NCBI RefSeq assembly: GCF_012926505.1
Contig: NZ_JABBNT010000001.1
Location: 682,001 to 746,000 of the forward strand
DNA: 64,000 bases
Reading direction: 5' to 3'
Origin: Pacificispira spongiicola
GTDB lineage: Bacteria > Pseudomonadota > Alphaproteobacteria > UBA8366 > Aestuariispiraceae
Positions 8,703-17,335 of this stretch are shown one piece after another. Each line of letters starts with the position of its first letter. Positions within the stretch are counted from its first letter, which is position 1. The notes under the pieces were generated by a model. That model was given only the letters and a program-made list of their open reading frames with translations, was not told the origin of the DNA and made no database searches. The position numbers and the translations under genes were made by a program.

Positions 8703-11303
8703 ATGAACATCGAAAAGTTCACTGAACGCGCGCGCGGATTCATCCAGGCGGCCCAAACCATTGCGGTTCGCGAGGATCATCAGCGCCTGACCCCCGAACA
8801 CCTTCTGAAGGCCCTGCTGGACGACAGCGAGGGCATGGCGGCCAGCCTGATTTCCGCGGCAGGGGGCGACCCGAAACGCGCCCTTTTGAAGCTGGACGAA
8901 TTCCTGTCCAAGATGCCGAAGGTTCAAGGCAGCGGCGCCGGTGGCCTGCACCTGGATACCAGCCTGGCCAAGGTCCTGGATAACGCCCAGCAGGTGGCGG
9001 AAAAGAACGGCGACAGCTTCGTCACGACGGAAATCGTGCTGCTGTCGCTCGCCATGGCCGAAGGCACGGATGCCGCGAAGGCCTTGAAGGCCGCGCAGGT
9101 GTCCCCGCAGGCGCTGAACGGCGCCATCAAGGATATGCGCCAGGGCCGCACCGCCGATAGCGCGTCCGCCGAAGACAAATACGACGCGCTGAAGAAATAC
9201 GCCCGCGACCTGACCGCCGTGGCGCGGGAAGGCAAGCTGGACCCGGTCATCGGCCGCGACGAGGAAATCCGCCGCACCATCCAGGTCCTGTCCCGCCGCA
9301 CCAAGAACAACCCGGTGCTGATCGGCGAACCGGGCGTGGGCAAGACCGCGATTATCGAGGGCCTCGCCCAGCGCATCGTCGCGGGCGACGTGCCGGAAAC
9401 CCTGCGCGATAAGAAGTTGATGTCGCTCGACCTCGCCTCCATGGTCGCGGGCTCCAAGTTCCGGGGTGAATTCGAAGAACGCCTGAAAGCGGTGCTTGAG
9501 GAAATCGAGGCCGCGGCGGGTCAGATCATCGTCTTCATCGACGAGCTTCACACCCTTGTCGGCGCGGGCAGCGCGGAAGGCTCCATGGATGCTTCCAACA
9601 TGCTGAAACCCGCCCTGGCGCGCGGGGCGCTGCACTGCGTCGGCGCGACCACGCTGAACGAATACCGCAAATATATCGAAAAGGACGCGGCGCTCGCCCG
9701 CCGGTTCCAGACGGTCTTCGTGGATGAACCCTCCGTAGAGGACACGATCTCCATCCTGCGCGGGCTCAAGGAAAAATACGAGTTGCACCACGGCGTGCGG
9801 ATCACCGACGCGGCGATCGTCGCGGCGGCGACCCTGTCCAACCGCTATATCACCGACCGGTTCCTGCCGGACAAGGCCATCGACCTTGTGGACGAAGCGG
9901 CCTCGCGCCTGCGCATGGAAGTGGATTCGAAGCCGGAGGAAATCGACGAACTCGACCGGCGGATCATTCAGCTGAAGATCGAACGCGAGGCCTTGAAGAA
10001 GGAAAGCGACAAGGCGTCGCAGGAACGGCTGGAAAAGCTGGAAACCGAACTGGCGGAACTGGACGAGAAATCGACCACCCTGACCGCGCAGTGGCAGGCG
10101 GAAAAGGGCAAGCTGAACGCCGCCCAGACGCTCAAGGAAAAGCTGGAAGCCGCGCGCAACGACCTTGCCATCGCCCAACGCGAAGGGCGTTACGATAAGG
10201 CGGGCGAATTGGCCTATGGCGTCATCCCCGATCTGGAACGGCAACTGGTCGAGGCGGAAGCCCAGGACGGCAGCGCGATGCTGGAGGAAGAAGTGCGCGA
10301 TCAGCACATCGCCTCCGTCGTGTCCCGTTGGACCGGCATTCCGGTCGACAAGATGCTGGAAGGCGAACGCGACAAGCTTCTCCAGATGGAAAAGATCATC
10401 GGCCAGCGCGTTATCGGTCAGGATCAGGCCGTCGTCGCCATCGCCAATGCGGTGCGTCGGGCGCGCGCGGGTCTGCAGGATCCGAACCGTCCGATCGGCA
10501 GTTTCCTGTTCCTGGGCCCCACCGGCGTCGGGAAAACGGAGCTGACCAAGGCCTTGGCGGAATTCCTGTTCGACGACGACCAGGCCATGGTCCGCATCGA
10601 CATGTCGGAATTCATGGAGAAGCATTCCGTGTCTCGGCTGATCGGCGCGCCTCCCGGCTATGTCGGGTATGACGAAGGCGGAGCGCTGACCGAAGCCGTC
10701 CGCCGCCGCCCCTATCAGGTCGTCCTGTTCGACGAGGTCGAAAAGGCGCATCCGGATGTGTTCAACGTCCTGCTGCAGGTCCTGGACGACGGGCGCCTGA
10801 CGGACGGTCAGGGCCGCACGGTCGATTTCCGCAACGTCCTGATCATCATGACGTCCAACCTGGGGGCCGAATATCTGGCCGAACAGAAGGACGGCGAGGA
10901 TGTGGAAGAGGTCCGCGGTCAGGTGATGGAGGTCGTGCGCCACGCCTTCCGTCCGGAATTCCTGAACCGTCTGGACGAAATCCTGCTGTTCCGTCGTCTG
11001 ACGCGGGACAACATGACGGGCATCGTCGATATCCAGTTGGAACGCCTGCGCTCTCTGCTGGCGGATCGCAAGATCACGCTGAACCTCAGCAAGGATGCAC
11101 TGATGTGGCTCGGCAATATGGGCTACGACCCGGTCTATGGGGCGCGGCCGCTGAAGCGGGTCATTCAGAAGAACCTGCAAAACCCGCTGGCCGGTCTGAT
11201 CCTGGAAGGCACGGTTGCCGATGGCGACACCGTCCAGGTCACGGTGGAGGACGGCAATCTCGTCCTCAACGGCAAACCGGTGGAAGCCGCCGAAGCGGCG
11301 TAA
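8703..11303 (+). CDS. clpB: ATP-dependent chaperone ClpB
   Basis: Hexameric disaggregase that works with DnaK to resolubilise aggregated protein. It has 866 residues, normal for the family. The start is ATG 8703 ([13 protein letters not shown]) with GAGAGG just upstream; the frame is open further 5' but without support. Domains in order: Clp_N repeats (1-150), AAA+ module 1 with Walker A GEPGVGKT at 208-215, the M-domain coiled coil (about 410-530, Lys/Glu-rich), AAA+ module 2 with Walker A GPTGVGKT at 605-612, and the C-terminal D2-small domain. The middle coiled coil separates it from ClpA and ClpC. It sits behind a heat-shock-type promoter and ends in a strong terminator, so it is a single-gene unit. 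Confidence 0.98.
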   Translation: MNIEKFTERARGFIQAAQTIAVREDHQRLTPEHLLKALLDDSEGMAASLISAAGGDPKRALLKLDEFLSKMPKVQGSGAGGLHLDTSLAKVLDNAQQVAEKNGDSFVTTEIVLLSLAMAEGTDAAKALKAAQVSPQALNGAIKDMRQGRTADSASAEDKYDALKKYARDLTAVAREGKLDPVIGRDEEIRRTIQVLSRRTKNNPVLIGEPGVGKTAIIEGLAQRIVAGDVPETLRDKKLMSLDLASMVAGSKFRGEFEERLKAVLEEIEAAAGQIIVFIDELHTLVGAGSAEGSMDASNMLKPALARGALHCVGATTLNEYRKYIEKDAALARRFQTVFVDEPSVEDTISILRGLKEKYELHHGVRITDAAIVAAATLSNRYITDRFLPDKAIDLVDEAASRLRMEVDSKPEEIDELDRRIIQLKIEREALKKESDKASQERLEKLETELAELDEKSTTLTAQWQAEKGKLNAAQTLKEKLEAARNDLAIAQREGRYDKAGELAYGVIPDLERQLVEAEAQDGSAMLEEEVRDQHIASVVSRWTGIPVDKMLEGERDKLLQMEKIIGQRVIGQDQAVVAIANAVRRARAGLQDPNRPIGSFLFLGPTGVGKTELTKALAEFLFDDDQAMVRIDMSEFMEKHSVSRLIGAPPGYVGYDEGGALTEAVRRRPYQVVLFDEVEKAHPDVFNVLLQVLDDGRLTDGQGRTVDFRNVLIIMTSNLGAEYLAEQKDGEDVEEVRGQVMEVVRHAFRPEFLNRLDEILLFRRLTRDNMTGIVDIQLERLRSLLADRKITLNLSKDALMWLGNMGYDPVYGARPLKRVIQKNLQNPLAGLILEGTVADGDTVQVTVEDGNLVLNGKPVEAAEAA

Positions 11304-11312
11304 CGATCCTAA

Positions 11313-11348
11313 CCCCGCCCGAGACAATCTCGGGCGGGGTGATCTTTT
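11313..11348 (+). terminator. Rho-independent terminator after clpB
   Basis: A perfect 12-bp GC-rich stem (CCCCGCCCGAGA at 11313-11324 with its complement at 11328-11339) encloses a 3-nt loop, followed by GATCTTTT. It sits 9 bp after the clpB stop and just before the end of the convergent DUF1513 gene, so it may act in both directions. Confidence 0.85.
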
Positions 11349-11351
11349 CCC

Positions 11352-12428
11352 TTAAATCACCGCCAGATGATTGTCCCAATGAAGGCCTGACGGGTCGGTC
11401 GCGTGGAAGGTTTCCGACCCGTCCGGGCCGATCCGGGTAACGATACCGGTGCCTGTGGTCAGGGCGAATCCGTCCGGTTCCGCCGCCACGCCGCAGACAT
11501 CGTGCAGGTCGATTTTCTGCACCGCCTGCGGATCGTCGAGCGGGAAGCGGATCGCCAGATTGCCGCGCGGGCACGTGACCAGCGCTTCCCCGCCAGACAA
11601 GGCGACACTGCCGCAGTAATGGGCCATGCCCAGGATCACCTCTTCCGGGACCGGCACGATTTCCAGGCCGGTCGCCATCGTCCCTTTCACAACCAGCGGG
11701 ACCAGATCCGTCAGCGGCCCGGCATATTGCCCGCCGATCAGGACCGTGCCCGCCGCATCCGCCGACAGGTGACGCAGGCTCAACCGATGCCATTCATGCG
11801 GTAGCTGATGCTTGGCCAGCAGGTTTCCTTGCAAGTCGATGAAACTCAGCGCCGGTTCCATGGTCGGTAGGTTCAGCATTTCCCGGCCATAGTCGGGATG
11901 CGTGTCGATTCCACCGATGCAGACGGCCAGGGTCTTGCCGTCGGGCATCAAGATCATCTCATGCGGCCCGATCCCGCCCGCATCGAACTCACCGACCCGG
12001 CGATAGCCGTCCGCCGCATCCCAGACGCCGATCACCCCCCGCCCGGCGTCATAGTTGTTTTCCGGCGTGTAGAGAAATTGCCCCGTCGGATCGAACGCGC
12101 CGTGGCCATAGAAATGACGGCCCTCCGGGCTGTCGAATTCGGTCACAACCGAGCCGCTTTCCGCATCGATGACGGTGCAAAACGTCTCCGGCCGCCGGGC
12201 GGGGAAAACCGCTTCCACCGTGCCGGGGCGCAGGGCCAGACCGTGTCCGCGTTCCGGCAGGTCGACGGTATACCGCAGCCCGCCCTGCCAGTCCCAGCGG
12301 GCGGCGACATATTGCCCGTCCCGTTCCGCGCATCCGATGACCCCGCCCTTTTGCGGGGTCGCGAACGCCGTTCCCGGAACCATGGCAAGCGCCGACAGCG
12401 CCAGGAATCGACGGCGATCGATCTCCAT
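11352..12428 (-). CDS. DUF1513 family protein, Tat-exported, iron-cluster associated
   Basis: Predicted periplasmic beta-propeller-like protein, 358 residues. ATG 12428 is chosen because the upstream gene's TGA ends 2 bp before it and GGAG..GAGG precedes it. The N-terminus MEIDRRRFLALSALAMVPGTAFA is a twin-arginine signal with an AxA-type cleavage site. The mature part has repeating short beta-strand blocks with aromatic and Gly-Asp turns. DUF1513 genes are the usual last member of imelysin/di-heme-peroxidase iron clusters, as here. The molecular role is unknown; the family is thought to act in periplasmic iron acquisition. Confidence 0.88.
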   Translation of the reverse strand: MEIDRRRFLALSALAMVPGTAFATPQKGGVIGCAERDGQYVAARWDWQGGLRYTVDLPERGHGLALRPGTVEAVFPARRPETFCTVIDAESGSVVTEFDSPEGRHFYGHGAFDPTGQFLYTPENNYDAGRGVIGVWDAADGYRRVGEFDAGGIGPHEMILMPDGKTLAVCIGGIDTHPDYGREMLNLPTMEPALSFIDLQGNLLAKHQLPHEWHRLSLRHLSADAAGTVLIGGQYAGPLTDLVPLVVKGTMATGLEIVPVPEEVILGMAHYCGSVALSGGEALVTCPRGNLAIRFPLDDPQAVQKIDLHDVCGVAAEPDGFALTTGTGIVTRIGPDGSETFHATDPSGLHWDNHLAVI

Positions 12429-12430
12429 CC

Positions 12431-13507
12431 TCAATCTCCATCCAGGGCATTGAAGCTGACGCCCAGTCCGAGGACGCCGGACATCGGTCCGGCCAGCGTC
12501 TTGTGCAGGAATTCAAGCTGCGTGCGCAGCAATTGCAGGCGCGAATAATGATCGGGCGAAACATCCAGTTCCCGACCCAGATCGTCCGTCAATTGTGCCG
12601 CCGACGCGAAGCCCGCCGCGATGGATTCGTCCAATTCGTCCCCATCGGGATACTCCAGAACCGCCGGTCGCAGGGTGACCTCGTACAGCGACCGAGCCGC
12701 CGCGAGGTTCAGGCGGATATTGCGCAGGGACCGTTGCGACCGCCAGTTTTCCGCAAGTCGCGGGCGCGGTCGGTCGACGGACTTGCCCATCGGCTTGTCC
12801 AGCTTCAAGAGCACCACGGCCTGGACCCCGTCCGTGACGATACCGGCGACCGATTGGGTCACCTCCACCGGCGTGTGGAACATCGGGTTGTCCTCGGACG
12901 GCGCGTCCCAGGCCTGTCGAATCGGGCTGTCCGCATTTTCCCAGGCCGCCAGCACATTCGACGTGATGGTGACGAGATTTCCGCCGACCGCGCGCAGATA
13001 CGCGCAGTAATAATCGTCATGCGACGCGGTTGCTTCCTGGAACTCCTCATCGAAGAACAGTCGTTCCAACGCCCAGAGACCCTGAACGGCGATGCTGGTT
13101 TCCGCGAAACGGTCTGCCGACAGACGGTCCCGGTCCTTTTCGCTCAAAAGCTCGCGCAGATGCCGGGCCGTCAGGTTCCTGGCATCCGGCCAGAACTGAA
13201 TTCGCGCGAAGCGGTTATCATCTAAAATCGGCCCGACGCGAATCGCCTGCACCTTCTGCCATGCATCCATCATGTCCTGATAGGCCGGGCGCGGATCGGT
13301 GCCGTTCTCGCAATAGGCGTTCAGGGCCGTGTCGAGAACCTCGCTGGTCGCTTCAAGATCGGCATAGGCTGGCAGGATGAAACCGTCCAGCGCGGCCCGC
13401 GCAATGGCCCGATGGTCGACGTCGGGCGCCGCGCGAACCGGCAACGCCGTCAACAGCAACGCCAGACAAGCCAGTACCGGCACAAGCCTCATGGGGGTAA
13501 ATCTCAT
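12431..13507 (-). CDS. Imelysin family protein (second paralogue of the cluster)
   Basis: Secreted protein of 358 residues with a Sec signal (MRFTPMRLVPVLACLALLLTALPVRA, cleavage near residue 26). The imelysin fold is a helical bundle, and family members bind iron or haem-related ligands at the envelope. This copy lacks the GxHxxE motif; the aligned place reads QGLWALERL, as in the second imelysin of comparable clusters. The gene overlaps the di-heme protein by 4 bp (ATGA), so translation is probably coupled; no strong ribosome site precedes ATG 13507. A second ATG at 13492 is possible. It is the third gene of the iron cluster. Confidence 0.87.
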   Translation of the reverse strand: MRFTPMRLVPVLACLALLLTALPVRAAPDVDHRAIARAALDGFILPAYADLEATSEVLDTALNAYCENGTDPRPAYQDMMDAWQKVQAIRVGPILDDNRFARIQFWPDARNLTARHLRELLSEKDRDRLSADRFAETSIAVQGLWALERLFFDEEFQEATASHDDYYCAYLRAVGGNLVTITSNVLAAWENADSPIRQAWDAPSEDNPMFHTPVEVTQSVAGIVTDGVQAVVLLKLDKPMGKSVDRPRPRLAENWRSQRSLRNIRLNLAAARSLYEVTLRPAVLEYPDGDELDESIAAGFASAAQLTDDLGRELDVSPDHYSRLQLLRTQLEFLHKTLAGPMSGVLGLGVSFNALDGD

Positions 13508-15000
13508 AACGATTTCAGGAAACGGATCAGCGCTTCCCGCTCCTCTGTTGAAAGGGTGACGACCCCGTCTCGGGCCGATTGCGCCTCCCCACCGTGCCAG
13601 AGGATCGCCTCCAGCAGCGTGCGCGCCCGACCGTCATGCAGATAGGTCGCCTCTTCACTCACAATCCGGGCCACCCCAATCCCCCAGAGCGGCGCGGTCC
13701 GCCATTCCCGCCCGTCGGCCAGGGCCTCCGGCCGGTTATCCGCCAGCCCGTCCCCCATGTCGTGCAGCAGTAAATCGGTATAGGGGTAGATAACCTGATT
13801 GGCGAGATGTGGGCTGTCCTCGGACGGCCCCGTCGTGAATGCCTGAACATGACAGGCATCGCAACCCAGCCCCAGGAAGACCGCCTTTCCCATCAAAACG
13901 GTTTCGTCCGCCGCATCGGGCCGGGACGGTACCGCAAGATTCCGGGCATAGAACAGCAGCAGGTCCGTTACTTCCTGTGGGGCTTCCAACCCGTCATACT
14001 TCGCATCGTCGCCATGCGGCGCATCCCGGCACAGGGCCTGCGCCGCGCTGCAATCGCCATAGGCGGCAGGGAACAGCGGCGTCGAAATGCCGATATCGCC
14101 GGAAAAGGCGCTTTGGTTCTGCTGATCCAAGGTCGGCTGGCCTGCCTTCCATCCGAAGCGGCCCAACGCCAATCGATCCCGCGCGATATCCCAAACGCGG
14201 TTGGCGCGGCCCGATATTCCGTCGCCGTCCTTATCCGCCGGATCGGCATGGGCCAGGATCGCGTCTTCCGGAATCAGTTCCAACAACCCCAATCCGATCA
14301 TCGGTGTGGCGATGCGCAGCGAAATCATCAGGTCCGCGTCGGGCGGCCCATATCCGGGATCGGTCAGGCTGACCGCCGGTTTGCGCAGAGACACGACCGT
14401 GCCATCGGCTAGACGAACCTCTTCTTCGGTATAGTCGATATGGATATGGCCTTCGGCGGGCACGCTTTGCACGCCGAAATCCTGCAATTGTCCGCCATAG
14501 ACGGGGTCCGGGATTGCACTGGCCCGACCGCTGGCCAGGGCCTCCCGCTCCATAGCCGTTCGCGCGGGAACACTCAGGCGCATCAGCATGGTCACGGCGG
14601 TGTCGTCGGGATAGTTCGCCGCCGGAGCATGGCCGCCGCCATCGGCGACGTGGCAACGCTGACAACCGCGCGCGTTGAACAGCGGTCCCAACCCGTCCGC
14701 CGCCTTGGTAGACGATGGCGACGACACCCAAAGCCGTTTGAAGAACCCGTTGCCGATATTGAAGTCCAATTGGTCCTCGAACGGCATATTGGCGGAGGGG
14801 TGGCTGTAGGTATTGCGGTCGCGCGGTTTCATGTGGGTGGCATCACCGCCCGGACGGTCTTCCCCCGGCATGAAGGCAGCCACCCCAAACGGGCCGGGCC
14901 CGCCCCCGCCAGCGGCGGAAGCGGACCCGGTAATCGCGGGAACCGTTGCCGCCACGATTGCGGCGAGAACGACCCCGGTAACGGAAGACCTGCGTTGCAT
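13504..15000 (-). CDS. Di-heme oxidoreductase family (DUF1111) c-type cytochrome peroxidase-like protein
   Basis: Periplasmic c-type di-heme protein, 498 residues from ATG 15000, which begins a Sec signal (MQRRSSVTGVVLAAIVAAT ending in an alanine-rich site). Two haem-attachment motifs are visible: CQRCH in the N-terminal half (near residue 110) and CDACH in the C-terminal half (near residue 380). The family is called thiol oxidoreductase or di-haem oxidoreductase and is related to MauG-type peroxidases. It sits 10 bp downstream of the first imelysin gene and overlaps the next gene by 4 bp. In this setting a role in periplasmic iron oxidation or iron release is likely, but that is inferred from context. 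Confidence 0.92.
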   Translation of the reverse strand: MQRRSSVTGVVLAAIVAATVPAITGSASAAGGGGPGPFGVAAFMPGEDRPGGDATHMKPRDRNTYSHPSANMPFEDQLDFNIGNGFFKRLWVSSPSSTKAADGLGPLFNARGCQRCHVADGGGHAPAANYPDDTAVTMLMRLSVPARTAMEREALASGRASAIPDPVYGGQLQDFGVQSVPAEGHIHIDYTEEEVRLADGTVVSLRKPAVSLTDPGYGPPDADLMISLRIATPMIGLGLLELIPEDAILAHADPADKDGDGISGRANRVWDIARDRLALGRFGWKAGQPTLDQQNQSAFSGDIGISTPLFPAAYGDCSAAQALCRDAPHGDDAKYDGLEAPQEVTDLLLFYARNLAVPSRPDAADETVLMGKAVFLGLGCDACHVQAFTTGPSEDSPHLANQVIYPYTDLLLHDMGDGLADNRPEALADGREWRTAPLWGIGVARIVSEEATYLHDGRARTLLEAILWHGGEAQSARDGVVTLSTEEREALIRFLKSL

Positions 15001-15010
15001 GGCCCCGTGT

Positions 15011-16285
15011 TTACTGAACCTTCGCCGGATCATCCAGGCTGTCGGAGCCTTCGATCGCCAGATCCGCGATGTTGAGCGAATTTGCCGCACGCGCAACTTC
15101 CTTGCTCTGCGCCACAAGGGCGTCGATCGCGGCCTGAACCGTGGCATTGCCCTCCGCGTTGCCTTCGCCGATCTGCTGGTCATACGACTCCCCGCCTTCG
15201 GCGCGGTCGACGATGGCCTGCATCTTCAGAACGGTGCTGTCCAGGGCCTCACCCAAAGCAGCGGCTTCGGCTTCCGGCAGGATGTCTTTCAGACCGGCAC
15301 CGGACACGACCGTGCCGTCCGGGCGGGTATAGCTGCCCAGGAAGACGTTCCGGATACCCAGCGCATCGTAATAGTGGGAATGATGCGTGTTGTCGGAGAA
15401 GCAATCATGCTCCTCTTCCGGGTCGTGCAGGATCAGGCCCAGCTTCATGCGCTCACCGGCCAATTCACCATAGGACAGACTGCCCATGCCGGTCAGCAGC
15501 GCGGAAATGCCCGCCGCCGGATCGGAAACCACGGCTTCGCGCGCGTCGCCGCCGTCTTCCCATTGCCCGACCATCCAGGTCAGGTCGGACACCAGCAGGT
15601 CGGCCGCCGCCTGAAGATAGGCGCCGCGACGATCGCAATTGCCGTTCGTGCAATTGGCGACATCGAAGTCACTCGCCGGACGCGCACCGGCCCCCGGACC
15701 CGTGCCGTTCAGGTCCTGACCCCACAGCAGAAATTCGATGGCGTGGTAGCCGGTCGCGACATTGGCTTCGACGCCGTCGATTTCATGCAGGGTTTCACCC
15801 AGCAGTTCCGGCGTGATTTCCGTCGTATCGACCGTCGTGCCGCCGACCGTCAGCGACGTATTGGCAATCACATTGGCCGCATAGAACGGGTTTTCGTCGG
15901 AACTTTCGCCATAGCTGTCGCGGTTGACGTAATCGATCAGGCCTTCGTCCAGGGGCCAGGCATTCACCTTGCCTTCCCAATCGTCGACGATGGCGTTGCC
16001 GAAGCGATAGACCTCGGTCTGCTGATACGGCGCGCGGGCGGCAATCCAAGCCTGCTTCGCCGCCGTCAGCGTCGTTTCGCTGGGCGCGGAGATCAGTGCC
16101 GCAATCGCGGTCTGAAGCTGTTTCGCCGTGGCCAGGGAATCCTGATACTCGGCCAGCGCGATATCGGCATAAGTCTTGACGACCTCTTCAGGTGTCGCCG
16201 CCTGCGCCGTCGTTGCGACGCCCATCGCCGCCCCCATGGCCGCCGACGCGACGATCGCGAGACCGCCTGCTGTCATGCTTTTCAT
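15011..16285 (-). CDS. Imelysin family iron-regulated protein (IrpA/ICMP-like)
   Basis: Envelope protein of 424 residues, first gene of the four-gene iron cluster. ATG 16285 is preceded by AGAGGAG at an ideal distance, so the longer upstream frame is not used. A Sec signal runs MKSMTAGGLAIVASAAM to about residue 30 (AQAA). The mature protein carries the imelysin signature GxHxxE as GYHAIEFLLWGQDL, near residue 180. Two pairs of cysteines are visible (VANCTNGNCD and later HDC). Relatives include cyanobacterial IrpA and the Pseudomonas ICMP protein. A Fur-like box overlaps the promoter, consistent with iron control. Confidence 0.93.
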   Translation of the reverse strand: MKSMTAGGLAIVASAAMGAAMGVATTAQAATPEEVVKTYADIALAEYQDSLATAKQLQTAIAALISAPSETTLTAAKQAWIAARAPYQQTEVYRFGNAIVDDWEGKVNAWPLDEGLIDYVNRDSYGESSDENPFYAANVIANTSLTVGGTTVDTTEITPELLGETLHEIDGVEANVATGYHAIEFLLWGQDLNGTGPGAGARPASDFDVANCTNGNCDRRGAYLQAAADLLVSDLTWMVGQWEDGGDAREAVVSDPAAGISALLTGMGSLSYGELAGERMKLGLILHDPEEEHDCFSDNTHHSHYYDALGIRNVFLGSYTRPDGTVVSGAGLKDILPEAEAAALGEALDSTVLKMQAIVDRAEGGESYDQQIGEGNAEGNATVQAAIDALVAQSKEVARAANSLNIADLAIEGSDSLDDPAKVQ

Positions 16286-16330
16286 CAGTCCACTCCTCTC
16301 CCGTGCTGCTCCCACCCTGAAAGTGAGATT

Positions 16331-16380
16331 GAGAATGATTTACATTGCGAATGCTTACTAATCGCTCGCAGAGGAGTCAA
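16331..16380 (-). promoter_or_regulatory. Promoter with Fur-like box upstream of the iron cluster
   Basis: On the minus strand TTGACT (16375-16380) and TAAGCA (16352-16357) are 17 nt apart, a plausible sigma-70 promoter. Just downstream, GCAATGTAAATCATTCTC (16331-16348) matches 13 of 18 positions of the classical Fur box, counted by eye. Placed over the transcription start, the box would let an iron-loaded Fur-type repressor block the imelysin operon. Alphaproteobacteria may use Fur/Mur, Irr or RirA, so the regulator is not certain. Confidence 0.65.
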
Positions 16381-16518
16381 ATGACGGTCTGCACAATCTG
16401 CAAATTTTTTTGCGATTTCGACAAAGCTGCCAGGAAACGCGCATCCAACGGTGTGATTGATACTTTCGCAGAAAATCGAATAGGTTGTTGAGATTGCGGC
16501 AAAGAACGGAACCCGGAA

Positions 16519-17304
16519 ATGACGCGCGGCGAATACGAAGACATTGAAAAGAAAATCGCTGACGGGTACCGGCTTTCCGTCTATCTGGAACCGAACCCGG
16601 AAATCGAAAGCCTGAAAAAGGCGAACGACCCCTATATCGAGGCATATTCCCTACCCCATATTTGCGTGCAAAATGGACAAGTCTGGGGCGCCACTCGATC
16701 AACGCACGCCATCATAGAACCGGGCAAGGGATATTCCCCCGGACTTGGATTTGCCTATTCGCTCACCTTCCCTTTGTACTGCATTTTCTTCGCGAACAAC
16801 GGAAAGGACGCCATCGACAACACCGGCTTTAAGATCAAGCTCTTGTCAGCGCGGCAATATAGAATTCTCGAACCGCGACTGCATGCGCCGGGCGAAAAGG
16901 TGTGGTCCAGCGACGCGCCGGACGATACCGACAGCCTTGCGGCATCTATCCATAGGGGAAAAGCCCACCGCGCCGTGTTCCGCGATCAGAACGGCATCCT
17001 GCGCAGCCATCCGCTTGATCTGACATTCCTGTTCGAAACCGGCAACAGGGTCGAACTTCACCTTGAACATGCATTTCTGCCGCCGCCCTTCGTCGACCCG
17101 ACGGAATTCGAAGTCCGGCTTCGAAAATTGATTCCAAACTTTGACACCGCCACCGCCGCGCCCACCTTCGCGGCCCAAACCGACGCGGCCCCCTTTAGCT
17201 CATACAGAAAGTTCGGAAGCGACGGCACCGGCCAAACCTACTCGGAAATACTGACAGGACAGTATTCACACTATCAGTCCATATCGGTCTTTGCCGATCC
17301 GTGA
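16519..17304 (+). CDS. Hypothetical protein, no recognised family
   Basis: Predicted cytoplasmic protein of 261 residues. I do not recognise it. No signal peptide or clear membrane helix is present. It is rich in aromatic and charged residues, with YSPGLGFAYSLTFPLYCIFF as its most hydrophobic stretch (about 72-91) and an Ala/Thr-rich linker near 212-225 before a Ser/Tyr-rich tail. The start is ATG 16519, with a weak GGAA upstream. It is transcribed away from the iron cluster and converges on recQ with a 31-bp gap. Base composition is slightly less GC-rich than its neighbours, which could mean later arrival; function unknown. Confidence 0.7.
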   Translation: MTRGEYEDIEKKIADGYRLSVYLEPNPEIESLKKANDPYIEAYSLPHICVQNGQVWGATRSTHAIIEPGKGYSPGLGFAYSLTFPLYCIFFANNGKDAIDNTGFKIKLLSARQYRILEPRLHAPGEKVWSSDAPDDTDSLAASIHRGKAHRAVFRDQNGILRSHPLDLTFLFETGNRVELHLEHAFLPPPFVDPTEFEVRLRKLIPNFDTATAAPTFAAQTDAAPFSSYRKFGSDGTGQTYSEILTGQYSHYQSISVFADP

Positions 17305-17335
17305 TCGATACGACCGCCTATCCGGCGTGCGGCCA

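Noticed and set aside
8628-11327. 899-codon minus-strand open frame opposite clpB
   Set aside because: It mirrors clpB and contains no family motif; the clpB frame has both Walker motifs and the M-domain.
16519-17304. Idea that this hypothetical is a restriction or toxin protein
   Set aside because: No nuclease or toxin motif, no partner gene and no repeats or mobile elements nearby.
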